Source of the DNA: Pedobacter mucosus
GTDB lineage: Bacteria; Bacteroidota; Bacteroidia; Sphingobacteriales; Sphingobacteriaceae
Assembly (NCBI RefSeq): GCF_022200785.1
Contig: NZ_CP087585.1
Span: 3,844,001 to 3,908,000, forward strand
Length of the DNA: 64,000 nt
Direction: 5' to 3'
How positions within the stretch are numbered: the first letter of the stretch is position 1; the number at the start of each line of letters is the position of its first letter. Position numbers and translations under genes: made by a program. Positions 8,533 through 16,559 of the stretch are shown one piece after another. The notes under the pieces are model-generated. The model saw only the letters and a program-made list of their open reading frames with translations. It ran no database searches and was not told where the DNA came from.

Positions 8533-8811
8533 CTAAATTCTACCTCTGTTCTTGCTTTCGCAAAAGGCGAATATCAATTCGCTTTTATAAAAGCGATCTC
8601 CTCCTGGCATTTTAATTGGATTTAACGTGCCATCCTTAACTTTACGTTTGTAAGTGCTTTCACTAATTTTCAAGTAATCTTTTACCTGCTGACGGGTCAT
8701 TTGTTCTTCGAATTTAGCTACTTCCTTTTCAAAGGAACTGAGTTCTTTCGCGTTCTTTAGCAAAGTATAAATGTCAAATACAAGGTCAAAAAGTTTATCG
8801 ATCTTTTTCAT
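8533..8811 (-). CDS. Small helix-turn-helix protein, excisionase/MerR-like
   Basis: A 92-residue DNA-binding protein. Residues 1-37 form an amphipathic, coiled-coil-like helix (LFDLVFDIYTLLKNAKELSS). Residues 39-82 form a winged helix-turn-helix of the HTH_17 type (TRQQVKDYLKISESTYKRK, then a PGGDRFYKSEL wing). Such proteins are common in Bacteroidota mobile elements as excisionases or transcription regulators. No integrase or recombinase lies nearby, so transcriptional control is the likelier role. It is on the same strand as the DUF6266 module, 612 bp upstream of it, with the operator-like repeats between. Its own promoter was not identified with confidence. Confidence 0.75.
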   Translation of the reverse strand: MKKIDKLFDLVFDIYTLLKNAKELSSFEKEVAKFEEQMTRQQVKDYLKISESTYKRKVKDGTLNPIKMPGGDRFYKSELIFAFCESKNRGRI

Positions 8812-9033
8812 GTTTCATTAGGGTGTATGAAAACATTATAAGAATAAGGGGATGTACCTCTGGAGAGCGGCTCAGATTCACAAATGTTTGGGTAATACTT
8901 TGACAACATATAATAATAACAGACTAAAATTAACAAATTCTGCAATTAATAAAGCTGATATAAATACGGTAAATTGACCACATTATGAGAGTTAAATCTT
9001 AAAGGAAAATAGTATTGCTAAACGATACTAATT

Positions 9034-9357
9034 ATGGAAACGGAATATTTTAAAGCACCAATATTCGAATGGATGTCTAAATATTGATATTAAAATTTGT
9101 CATAACACCATCTGATTAACTCAGAAGCAAATGGTTGAAGTGTTTCAATTTAATGAATAGAAACTCGCCACATACTTATTGAATATTTTAAAACAAAAGA
9201 ATTATTGAGAGATACAGCAATTCGGATTATTAACACTGTTGAAAAATATAATTTAGATCTGCTTTTCGCTATAGGCTATCGTGTTGATGCTTTGAAGTAA
9301 AGAATATTACTAAATACTGATAGCATACTAAAAGCGACATTACAACAAACAGTGTAA
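9034..9357 (+). pseudogene. Decayed copy of the RhuM-like gene
   Basis: This stretch aligns over its whole length with the intact gene at 11015-11344, beginning at a matching ATG and ending at a matching TAA. It carries in-frame stops (the first after 17 codons) and small indels that break the frame. The best preserved part is the YNLDLLFAIGYRV coding segment, where the DNA still reads almost identically. The upstream context (AACGATACTAATTATGG) and a long downstream flank are also shared, so the duplication covered more than the gene. It is not translatable as a full protein. Confidence 0.85.
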
Positions 9358-9383
9358 ACGTTAAAAATTTGCTTATATAAAGA

Positions 9384-9515
9384 AATGGTACAGCACGGCT
9401 CATGCTGCACCCCATTCAATAAAACGCTCAACATATCATGTCAACATTAAGGCTCTCATTCTTAATGCGCCAAAGCAACGAATAAATACGCACTTTAATT
9501 AACGGTATAAGAGGA
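9384..9515 (+). repeat. Structured flank repeat, copy 1 (behind the RhuM-like pseudogene)
   Basis: About 130 bp that recur at 11366-11499. It begins with a hairpin (CAGCACG, loop GCT, CATGCTG; 9391-9407, one mismatch). Next comes a second hairpin, CATTAAG/CTTAATG, around the loop GCTCTCATT (9445-9467), then the invariant CAAAGCAACGAATAAATACG. By eye roughly nine in ten bases match copy 2, better than the coding copies match each other. There is no open frame. It may encode a structured RNA or be a mobile or regulatory element. Confidence 0.7.
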
Positions 9516-9582
9516 TGTTATATCTTACTTAATATAAGCTAACTCATTACGGTTATTTAAAATATATCTTAAGGAATTCAGT

Positions 9583-9623
9583 TTTGACAACTTCCTTGCT
9601 ATAGCGCTATTAAAGTTGTCAAA
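9583..9623. repeat. 11-bp perfect inverted repeat
   Basis: TTTGACAACTT (9583-9593) and AAGTTGTCAAA (9613-9623) are exact reverse complements around a 19-nt loop that itself contains the palindrome TAGCGCTA. There is no T-run, so a simple terminator is unlikely. It may be an operator or recombination site. Confidence 0.6.
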
Positions 9624-9732
9624 GCTTTCAATGCAACATCGCTTCTCGTTGACAATGGCTTTGGGCATAGATAACTTTGCTCGCTCTAACCTAGCCCCGC
9701 AATAACGATTTGTAAAAGTTATATTCGATTAT

Positions 9733-9973
9733 TCTTGCGTAAAAGGTAGATCCTTCGCAAACTCAGGATGACAAAATTTCTAAAGCGTTGATATTTTAAC
9801 TCATAAAAGCTATACATTAATTGTCGTCATCCTGAACTTGTTTCAGGATCTGATTAGCACGAACAACAAGCATGAAAGATGCTGAACTAAATTCAGCATG
9901 ACGACCGTAAAAACCATAGCTCATAATTAGCTTGTCATCCAAACTATTTTGTTTTTTAAACTAATTTCTCAGG
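9733..9973. repeat. Composite 240-bp repeat, second copy
   Basis: This matches 5221-5463 throughout: AAAAGGTAGATCCTTCGC, then GTCGTCATCCTGAACTTG with its complement TTTCAGGAT (a hairpin), then AGCATGAAAGATGCT and GCTGAACTAAATTCAGC hairpins, ending CTCAGG. The upstream part from 9640 holds a degraded copy of the GCTCGCTC...CGCAATGACG element. Confidence 0.75.
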
Positions 9974-10023
9974 ATGACCAAATTGGTTGGAAGAGGTTCT
10001 CTGTTTTGCCTTAAATATGCTAG

Positions 10024-10161
10024 ATTGCAATTTCATTAATTTCAGCAAATGCAAATTATAAAAGTAGGGAAGGATATCAATATATTCCTAATGGATTTGT
10101 TAGCAAGCCCTTTAATAAAGACGACCTGCTAATTCAAGTCTTCGATTCCATTTATGATTAG
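10024..10161 (+). pseudogene. C-terminal remnant of a CheY-like receiver domain
   Basis: Forty-five codons read cleanly to a TAG. They align with the last third of the intact receiver at 12026-12400: YIPNGFVSKPFNKDDLLIQV here against HLPEELVNKPFDKEELLNQV there, both ending in a short VFD-IY- tail. The conserved Lys-Pro (KPF) and the preceding Ser (LISAN) of a receiver domain are present. The phosphoacceptor half is missing. A stop codon sits immediately upstream and is preceded by repeat DNA (to 9973), so the 5' part was lost. Confidence 0.8.
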
Positions 10162-10254
10162 CGTAAAACCTGGATTACGTAGCTATGAAGCCTTTGTTAT
10201 CTTACTTTATCGAGCTTACTCAGGCTAAATCTAAAATATTCTAAATCACCATTT

Positions 10255-10797
10255 ATGAAAGGAAAATTTATTTATCTATTGATTATTTTTGCAAGTTTTA
10301 CATTGCCTGCCTGCAAAGAAAAGTTGGCTTGCAATAATCCAATTGCCTTAAAAATTGTTGAAGGAAATGTAAAATCAGATTATATTGAGGCCTGGGCATT
10401 ATCAATGGCTGCTGAAGCCTATGTAGAAGAAAATTTTAAGTTTAAATATGACTGGTTTGGTAATATGAATAAAAATTACAAAGCATACCTTGTGCGTAAT
10501 GTAAATCATATAAAAAATAAAGAAGGTGATTTTTACAAAGAAGCATTTGAACGCTATCAAACTTATGATATTAAACTAAAAGATATCATAACTGAAGGTT
10601 ATGAAGAAAGTACTGAAAAGTGCAGTTGTACAGCAAGTTTTCGACCCGCCAATACTAATGTAACAAATAGTATAAGTTATTATATATTAAAAAATATTGA
10701 GGGTAAACTAAGTGTACGTTATCAGTTTATTCCAAAAGCATTGATTGATGATAAAACCAATGCTAGTGAGTTTATTAGGCAAAATAGTAGTACGTAA
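10255..10797 (+). CDS. Putative lipoprotein of unknown function
   Basis: A 180-residue protein not assignable to a family. The N terminus MKGKFIYLLIIFASFTLPAC is a lipoprotein signal peptide with acceptor Cys20, followed by KEKLAC. The mature protein is mostly helical and charged (EAWALSMAAEAYVEENFKFKYDWFG), with a small CSC cluster near residue 123, then a beta-like segment (ISYYILKNIEGKLSVRYQFI). It is one of the few plus-strand genes, standing alone between the receiver remnant and the RhuM-like gene. Gene reality is supported by the clean signal peptide and length. Its function is unknown. Confidence 0.65.
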   Translation: MKGKFIYLLIIFASFTLPACKEKLACNNPIALKIVEGNVKSDYIEAWALSMAAEAYVEENFKFKYDWFGNMNKNYKAYLVRNVNHIKNKEGDFYKEAFERYQTYDIKLKDIITEGYEESTEKCSCTASFRPANTNVTNSISYYILKNIEGKLSVRYQFIPKALIDDKTNASEFIRQNSST

Positions 10798-11014
10798 ATT
10801 GCCATCAAAATCCAAAGCCTGCTCGTATACAAAGGCCAAAGTGCAGGCGCCAATTTATTTACTGCACAAATCATCATCATTAAATATTAATGGTATTTAA
10901 TAAACAAGGTGCTTTTTAAGGAACTTTATTTAGTGCTTTATTTGGTATAAATCTTTATACTTGCATGCAATCGTATCCCTAAAGTTTAAAGTATAACACT
11001 AACGAATACTAATT

Positions 11015-11344
11015 ATGGATAACGAAAAATTTATTAAATACCAATATTTAAGTGACGGTATAGATATTAACTTAAAAATTGGTTTTAACACCATCTGGTT
11101 AAATTATCAGCAGGTGATTGATGTGTTTCAAATTAATGAAGCAAAATTCACTATTTATTTACTAAATATTTTTAGCACAAAAGAATTATTTCGAAATACA
11201 GCAATTCGAATTATTAATGCTGTTGAACACTATAATTTAGACCTGCTCTTCGCTATAGGTTATAGAGTTAATGCTTTAAGGAGTACAGAATTTTTACTTA
11301 CGGCAGATAGCATACTAAAAGCGCAATTACTGCAAATAGTATAA
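11015..11344 (+). CDS. Short RhuM-like protein (N-terminal domain only)
   Basis: A 109-residue protein resembling the N-terminal region of RhuM-family proteins, seen in Salmonella SPI-3 and often next to restriction or Fic/Doc genes. The supporting segments are the opening strand pair (DGIDINLKIGFNTIWLNYQQ), the HTH-like VIDVFQINEAKFTIYLLNIF and the signature YNLDLLFAIGYRVNALRSTEF. Full-length RhuM proteins exceed 300 residues; this one stops right after the signature with a clean TAA. It may be a natural minimal form or a truncation. A decayed copy lies 2 kb upstream and shares its 3' flank. DNA binding is likely from the HTH-like part; the biological role is unknown. Confidence 0.6.
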   Translation: MDNEKFIKYQYLSDGIDINLKIGFNTIWLNYQQVIDVFQINEAKFTIYLLNIFSTKELFRNTAIRIINAVEHYNLDLLFAIGYRVNALRSTEFLLTADSILKAQLLQIV

Positions 11345-12025
11345 CCTTAAAGTTTCTTGGTAAAAAAAATGGTACAGCATGGCTCATGCTGCACCCCATT
11401 TAATAAACACTCAACATATCATGTTGACATTAAGGCTCTCATACTTAATGTGCCAAAGCAACGAATAAATACGCACTTTAACTAATAGTATAAGGGTATA
11501 TTATACACCTAATTAAAATAAGCTATTACTGGTTATGTATTAATAATAGTTATGTTAAATAGGTTATGATGTAATAGACCGTGCTATAAGGAACAGTTTT
11601 ACCAAATAGATCCGAGTATTATGACATTGTGTTTTTCATTAATCAGGTGATTATGGTATCATGGATATTGAAGTTAATAGCGCTACTTATATCGATGAAA
11701 GAGTAATCCATTTTGGAATTACAGCTTGAACTTGGTTAATAGTAAAAAATCGCTAGGCTTATTAGGTGAACTAATATTATACGTCAACACTTGGGAACTT
11801 AAAGAAGATTGCCTCGGCTCACTTAAACCCAACCTCTCATTTACGGCAAATAAACTCAACTATCGTCATCCCCGTGCAGGTGAAAACTTAATGCTTTAGC
11901 TTCTTGGCAAATAACCCTCTCTTTTTTGGGTGCTTACAAAATAACCTGGGCGATTTTGAGCACTGAATGCTTAAATCTACCTTTCGCACTTGCAACACTG
12001 TAGGACAATAGAAAATGAAATAACA
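11345..12025. other. Gap with structured repeat and repeat debris
   Basis: This holds the second copy of the structured flank (11366-11499). From 11500 to 12025 I see no intact gene. A GCCTCGGCTCACTTAAACCC element (dispersed repeat family B, degraded) lies near 11810-11835. Confidence 0.55.
11366..11499 (+). repeat. Structured flank repeat, copy 2 (behind the RhuM-like gene)
   Basis: This copy has two perfect hairpins: CAGCATG-GCT-CATGCTG (11375-11391), and ACATTAAG, loop GCTCTCATA, CTTAATGT (11427-11451). Between them is ACATATCATGT, itself a small hairpin. The tail CAAAGCAACGAATAAATACG is identical to copy 1. The first hairpin begins about 30 bp after the RhuM-like stop codon and could serve as its 3' end, but no T-run follows. 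Confidence 0.7.
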
Positions 12026-12400
12026 TTAATTATAGATATAATCGAAGACCTGATTTAATAGCTCTTCCTTATCGAATGGCTTATTAACAAGTTCTTCAGG
12101 TAGATGAGAATACCCATCCATGCTATTTAAGGCTATATCAGTTGACATTAATAAAATTGGGATATGTTTTAGTGATTCTGAATTTTTTATTGTCTGACAC
12201 ATTTCACGACCGTCATAGTTTCCCAAATGAATGTCAAGCAATAATATTTCAGGTTTAAATTCAGGTATTGTTTTCAAAAGACTAAGCGGATCGCTTATGC
12301 ATTTAACATGGTATCCATTTTTGCAGAAAAGAATTTCAAGCATCTTAAGGGTTACTTCATCATCGTCTAAAATGAGTATCCTTCTGTTAAAATCAGTCAT
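12026..12400 (-). CDS. Stand-alone response-regulator receiver (CheY-like)
   Basis: A single receiver domain of 124 residues with no output domain. The acidic pocket is Asp12-Asp14 (LILDDDE), the phosphoacceptor is Asp56 (ILLLDIHLG), the switch Ser/Thr are at 86-87 (LLMSTD) and the conserved Lys is Lys107 (VNKPFD). It therefore has everything needed to accept phosphate from a histidine kinase, but none is encoded nearby. Single-domain receivers in Bacteroidota often act in phosphorelays or as diffusible regulators. It stands alone among repeat-rich gaps. The C-terminal remnant of a close paralogue is at 10024-10161. Confidence 0.9.
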   Translation of the reverse strand: MTDFNRRILILDDDEVTLKMLEILFCKNGYHVKCISDPLSLLKTIPEFKPEILLLDIHLGNYDGREMCQTIKNSESLKHIPILLMSTDIALNSMDGYSHLPEELVNKPFDKEELLNQVFDYIYN

Positions 12401-13879
12401 ATAATGTACTTAAAATGCCTAGTTGACTAACCTAAGTAAAATAAGGCAAAAGATAAAATTATTTACTATCATCGTTACGTTACAAAACGTAAAATTTAAA
12501 ATCGTTAGGGTATTGTAAGTAGTGCTTTTAAGAACGTGGTAGGGGTTATTAACCACCCCTACCCCTCCTAAATTAGGAGGGGAGTTCCCCTCAGATCGTA
12601 AACGGATTTAATGCAATAGATTGCTTCTGCTCACTCAGACCCGGCCTCGCAATGACGATTTAGTGAGTAGACTGCTGATTGTAATCTTGAGTAAAAGGTA
12701 GATCCTTCGCACACTCAGGATGACAGATTTGGAACAATAACTGCAAAGCCACAATTTCAAATAAATAATACCATTCCTCTCTTTAAGGAGGACTTGTGCC
12801 GAATTTTATCGGCAGGACAAAGGTGAGGTAGGGGCATCAATAAATAACCCCTTCCCTTTGGGGAGGCTGGGTGGGGATAGATCGTTAATCTCGAACGAAA
12901 CTTTTTTCATGTTGAGGGAGATCTAAACGACGGAATTCCTTTAAATAGATTTCTCCATCGCGAAAAGCACCGTCGAAATGACGATGGGTTGAGAGATGAC
13001 GCTTATGGAAAGCTAAATCAATGGCTATGGTAAATCAATGAGCCCTTATTTTTTGCGTAAAAGGTAGATCCTTCGCAAACTCAGGATGAAAGATTATGAT
13101 AGGCATCGATAAATAACCCCTTCCCTTTAGGGGGCTGGGTGGGGATAGATTGCTTCGGCTCGCTCAGATCCGGCCTCGCAATGACGATTTAGCGAGTAGA
13201 TTGCTGATTGTAATTTTACGTAAAAGGTAGATCCTTCGCAAACTCAGCATGACAGATTATGATAGGCATCGATAAATAACCCCCTCCCTTGGGGAGGCTG
13301 CTTGGGATAGTTTGCTTTGGCTCGCTTAAACCCAGCCTCGAAATGACGATTTAGTGAGTAGACTGCTGATTGTAATCTTGCGTAAAAGGTAGATCCTTCG
13401 CCAACTCAGGATGATAGATTTATATTTCAATGGATACAAAATTCGCACTTTCAAATAAACTATGCCTTTCCTCTCTTTAAGGAAAGGCAGCATAATAGAC
13501 ATAACATATTTATTGAAATTGGTGGAGAAAGTTTTCCTAAATCATAGAAATCGCAAAGTCTAGATTTTAAAAAGCCATTGATAAACTAGCTCCCTCTCGT
13601 TCGGATAGGGCTGGATGAGGCTTCCTTTACAAATTCAGGTTGATATGTTTATACCTCGGGATTCTGGTTACAATAAATACTTAAAATCAACCGCTTTAAT
13701 AAAAAGTTGATGAGCTAAAAAAGCCATTGTTTTGCCAACATTTACAGTAAGATCCTTTCGTTATCTCCATCTATCTTAATAGCAAATGAATAAAATGAAC
13801 GATGCATTTAAAAAGAGCTATTATTAAATTTGTGCCATTAGACACTCGTAATTGACTTTGTTGCAAACAATTTCTCCTT
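12401..13879. repeat. 1.5-kb gene-free block of dispersed composite repeats
   Basis: I see no coding region. The block is a mosaic of four recurring elements. A contains AAAAGGTAGATCCTTCGC followed by ACTCAGGATGACA (copies near 12690, 13053, 13218 and 13378). B contains CTTCGGCTCGCTCA followed by CCTCGCAATGACGATTT (near 12615, 13146 and 13312). C contains CCTCTCTTTAAGGAG (near 12775 and 13465). D contains CCCTTCCCTTTGGGGAGGCT with a TGGGTGGGG end (near 12845, 13110 and 13275). A D-B-A unit of 163 bp is tandem at 13101-13263 and 13264-13430. A TAAATTTG box at 13825-13832 could be the -7 element of the next gene. Confidence 0.75.
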
Positions 13880-14287
13880 ATGAGATTAAAATACATCCTT
13901 TTTATTGCTTTATTAACAGTTATCATAAATAACGCCGAAGCTCAACTTATTAGGGGATGTAGACGGGTTGGAATGATTTACATCTCGCCCCCTAATGGTT
14001 TATCAGGCTGGACTGGCGCTATCCCTGAAACTTGCCCACCTAATGCCTCAACGTCTACTCAATATGCCCGGTTTGTGCAAAACGTTCCTGGTGCAGCTTC
14101 GTGCCCAATTGGATTGCTAAGCCTCGGGGGTTCGGGTACGCTTGTTGATTTGCAAGTCTTAAACTGTCCGTTAGATAGTTTGGCCATGATATTTATTCTG
14201 CCTATCTCCGTTGTTGTTTATTTTAGACTTCGGAACTCTCAACTAAGCAGCTTTAGCCGAATTAAGAATGACGAACTAATTGAATAG
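13880..14287 (+). CDS. Small secreted or membrane-anchored cysteine-containing protein
   Basis: A 135-residue protein of unknown function. A signal peptide (MRLKYILFIALLTVIINNAEA) is followed by a segment with four cysteines (Cys27, 52, 75 and 96) and many Pro, Gly and Ser residues. A hydrophobic helix follows at about 100-117 (LAMIFILPISVVVYFRLR), then a short polar tail. This is an extracytoplasmic domain held by a C-terminal anchor. The last codons (KNDELIE and stop) lie inside a dispersed repeat unit, so the C terminus may have been acquired by repeat insertion. Neighbours on both sides are repeat blocks, so context gives no clue to function. Confidence 0.6.
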   Translation: MRLKYILFIALLTVIINNAEAQLIRGCRRVGMIYISPPNGLSGWTGAIPETCPPNASTSTQYARFVQNVPGAASCPIGLLSLGGSGTLVDLQVLNCPLDSLAMIFILPISVVVYFRLRNSQLSSFSRIKNDELIE

Positions 14288-14927
14288 TTGATCGCCTTCC
14301 TGCGTAAAAGGTGGATCCTTCGCAAACTCAGGATGACAAAATTAGTATATGAATAAAAAAGGTTAGCGCTATTTAGATTCCCAATCAAGTTGAGCATGAC
14401 GAACTAATAATTAGGTAATTGATCACACTCCCACGTAAAAGGTAGATCCTTCGAAACACAAGATGACAAAGTAGTATATGAGTGAAAAAGGTAACCTCCA
14501 TTAAAATTCCCAATCAAGATGAGCATGACGATCTATTGATTGGATAATTGATTGCATTCACGCGTAAAAGGTAGATCCTTCGTAACTCAGGATGGCAATC
14601 GGCATAGCCCAAACTTATTGGTCATCAGCAAATAATCCCTTTCCTTTAGAGGCTGGGTGGGCAAATAGATTGCTTCGGCTCGCTCAACCTTGCCTCGCAA
14701 TGACGATAGACTGGAGGGGAATTGAAGATTACTGAATAGGTAGTTGATCGTGTTCTTGCGTAAAAGGTAGATCCTTCGCAAACTCAGGATGACAATTAGC
14801 ATAGCCCAAACTTATGGGTCGTCAGCAAATAACCACTTCCTTTGGGGAGGCTGGGTGGGGAAATAGATTGCTTCAGCTTGCTCAAACCCAGCCTCGCAAT
14901 GACGGTGACTGGATAGGAACTTGCCTT
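14288..14927. repeat. Gene-free repeat block with about 130-bp tandem units
   Basis: Family A elements occur near 14303, 14434, 14563 and 14759. The first three lie 131 and 129 bp apart and share the spacer (AGTATATGA..., then CCCAATCAAG and GAGCATGACGA), making an imperfect tandem array of about 14270-14600. D and B elements follow near 14625-14700 and again near 14830-14905. No gene is supported; apparent short frames here are repeat-derived. Confidence 0.75.
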
Positions 14928-16559
14928 TTAAAAATCCCTATACAAATTTCTAAACGTGCTTCTTAAACCAAATGTTACCAAAGCAGTATTTTGTGTATTT
15001 ACGGAAGAAGATTCTTTTCTGATGATACCACCAATTTCAGCACGAAGATTATACTTCGGATTAATAAGGTAAGAGGCTTTTGCTTCAGTAAAAAATAGGT
15101 TGGTTTTAATACCCTGTCCCGTTTTAACACCATAATCTTGAACTCGAGTTTCGTAGCTCAAAAAAATATTTTTACCGTAATTTAGTCCGGCTGGATCGGC
15201 ACCATAATTAGCATATATCATCTGACCTTGGAAATCAAACCGTTTGTAGCTATAATTAAGCAAGCCTAAAAACTCCCTAAAGTTTGCACCAAAAGGATGG
15301 GCTAAAGGTTGATTCATTTCTGCATAATTCGAAACGCGATCAAAATGGGCATAGGTATATGGTTTTGCAGCATTGTATTCAGCTAGGTAATTCAAGTTTG
15401 GTACTTTAAATAAATCGGAACCCCTAAAGCCGATTTGCATGGCATATTTATTGGCCCAGTAACCTTTATTAGAGAATACTTCTTTTGCGGTGAATTCATC
15501 AAACATGAATTGCCCATATAAGGTTGTTTTATCTAAAATTTCATATTTTAAATTGATCCCTAAACGCATTTTATCTGGAGAAGTGGTGTTGGCACCTTCA
15601 ACCGAGCGTAGAAAAATAAACGGATGGATGTAGTTAAAGTCAAAACCACGTTTTCCTTCCACTTCGGCATCAGCCCAGGTAACGGCTTGAAAAAAGCCTG
15701 CTGAAAAACGTTTAGTTACATTCCAATCAAGATAATGTGCTGCCATCCATTTGCCGCGATCACCTAACCTACGGTCTGTAGTTAAACGATCAGCACCAGG
15801 ATCTAACATGTAAGCGAAAATCGTTTGGTACTGAACATTACCCAAGGTAGCCCTTAATCTCAAAAAGGAATAATTTGCAGCCACATCTGATAACAACATG
15901 GAACGGTAACCATCTCCAATAAAGTTTTTATCATAACCTAAGGCTAAATTAATATGCTTGTTGGCGGTAAAAGAAAGTAAAGCAGTTGCATACGACCAAT
16001 CTTTAGTTGTACCGCCTAATTTACCAGTCATTTCGCTTGGTACCACCTCATTGGTGTTGATAAAATCGGTTACATAATTGGCAAAAACCCCTTGATTTTC
16101 GTAAGCACTAGCATAAAAGGAGAACTGTTTACCTACATCACCTCCAATTTGAAATCCTCTGGTGTTTAACCAAGTCGTTTTGCTTTCATCAAATTCTTTT
16201 CCGATTTGAAAATCTGGAAGGAAATCAAGGTAAACGTTGTAATCATCCCCATTTAAATTGATCAGGTGCTCTTCTGTAAGTTTTCTCCTGACCCAACTTC
16301 TTTTATTTAGGGTATCAGTACCCAGCTTCATCAAACTTTGATAACGATTAACAAGTAGAGAATCGTCGACATAATATCCTTTTATCGAACTGTGAAAGCT
16401 ACTATTAATATCGTATACCGATTTATTTAGCTTTTGATAAAACTGAAAAGAATAAGGTAAATTTTGGTTTGCTGTTTGCGCTTGAGTGGTTTTACCGATG
16501 GTAAAAAGCACAAGAAAAATAAAGGATAGGTGTTTAAGTTTTGTGTTAGTTTTTTTCAT
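14928..16559 (-). CDS. RemB/Wzi-like outer-membrane beta-barrel
   Basis: Predicted outer-membrane barrel of 543 residues resembling RemB, a cell-surface protein implicated in Flavobacterium gliding, and more distantly Wzi. I place the start at the ATG at 16557-16559 (MKKTNTKLKHLSFIFLVLFT), which opens a proper signal peptide cut after TTQAQ. An upstream in-frame ATG at 16580 would add seven residues. The opening mature region (SVYDINSSFHSSIKGYY, then RSWVRRKLTEEHLI and DFLPDFQIGKEF) is the part I associate with RemB. The remainder is strand-rich, ending LRSTFRNLYRDF. Its start overlaps the end of the dehydratase gene by 14 bp, so it belongs to the sugar-transferase operon. That supports a role in polysaccharide or slime at the surface. 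Confidence 0.65.
   Translation of the reverse strand: MKKTNTKLKHLSFIFLVLFTIGKTTQAQTANQNLPYSFQFYQKLNKSVYDINSSFHSSIKGYYVDDSLLVNRYQSLMKLGTDTLNKRSWVRRKLTEEHLINLNGDDYNVYLDFLPDFQIGKEFDESKTTWLNTRGFQIGGDVGKQFSFYASAYENQGVFANYVTDFINTNEVVPSEMTGKLGGTTKDWSYATALLSFTANKHINLALGYDKNFIGDGYRSMLLSDVAANYSFLRLRATLGNVQYQTIFAYMLDPGADRLTTDRRLGDRGKWMAAHYLDWNVTKRFSAGFFQAVTWADAEVEGKRGFDFNYIHPFIFLRSVEGANTTSPDKMRLGINLKYEILDKTTLYGQFMFDEFTAKEVFSNKGYWANKYAMQIGFRGSDLFKVPNLNYLAEYNAAKPYTYAHFDRVSNYAEMNQPLAHPFGANFREFLGLLNYSYKRFDFQGQMIYANYGADPAGLNYGKNIFLSYETRVQDYGVKTGQGIKTNLFFTEAKASYLINPKYNLRAEIGGIIRKESSSVNTQNTALVTFGLRSTFRNLYRDF

Noticed and set aside
14587..14802. 71-codon frame on the minus strand in the repeat block
   Set aside because: It consists entirely of A, B and D repeat elements read backwards; other copies of the same elements are not open in that frame.
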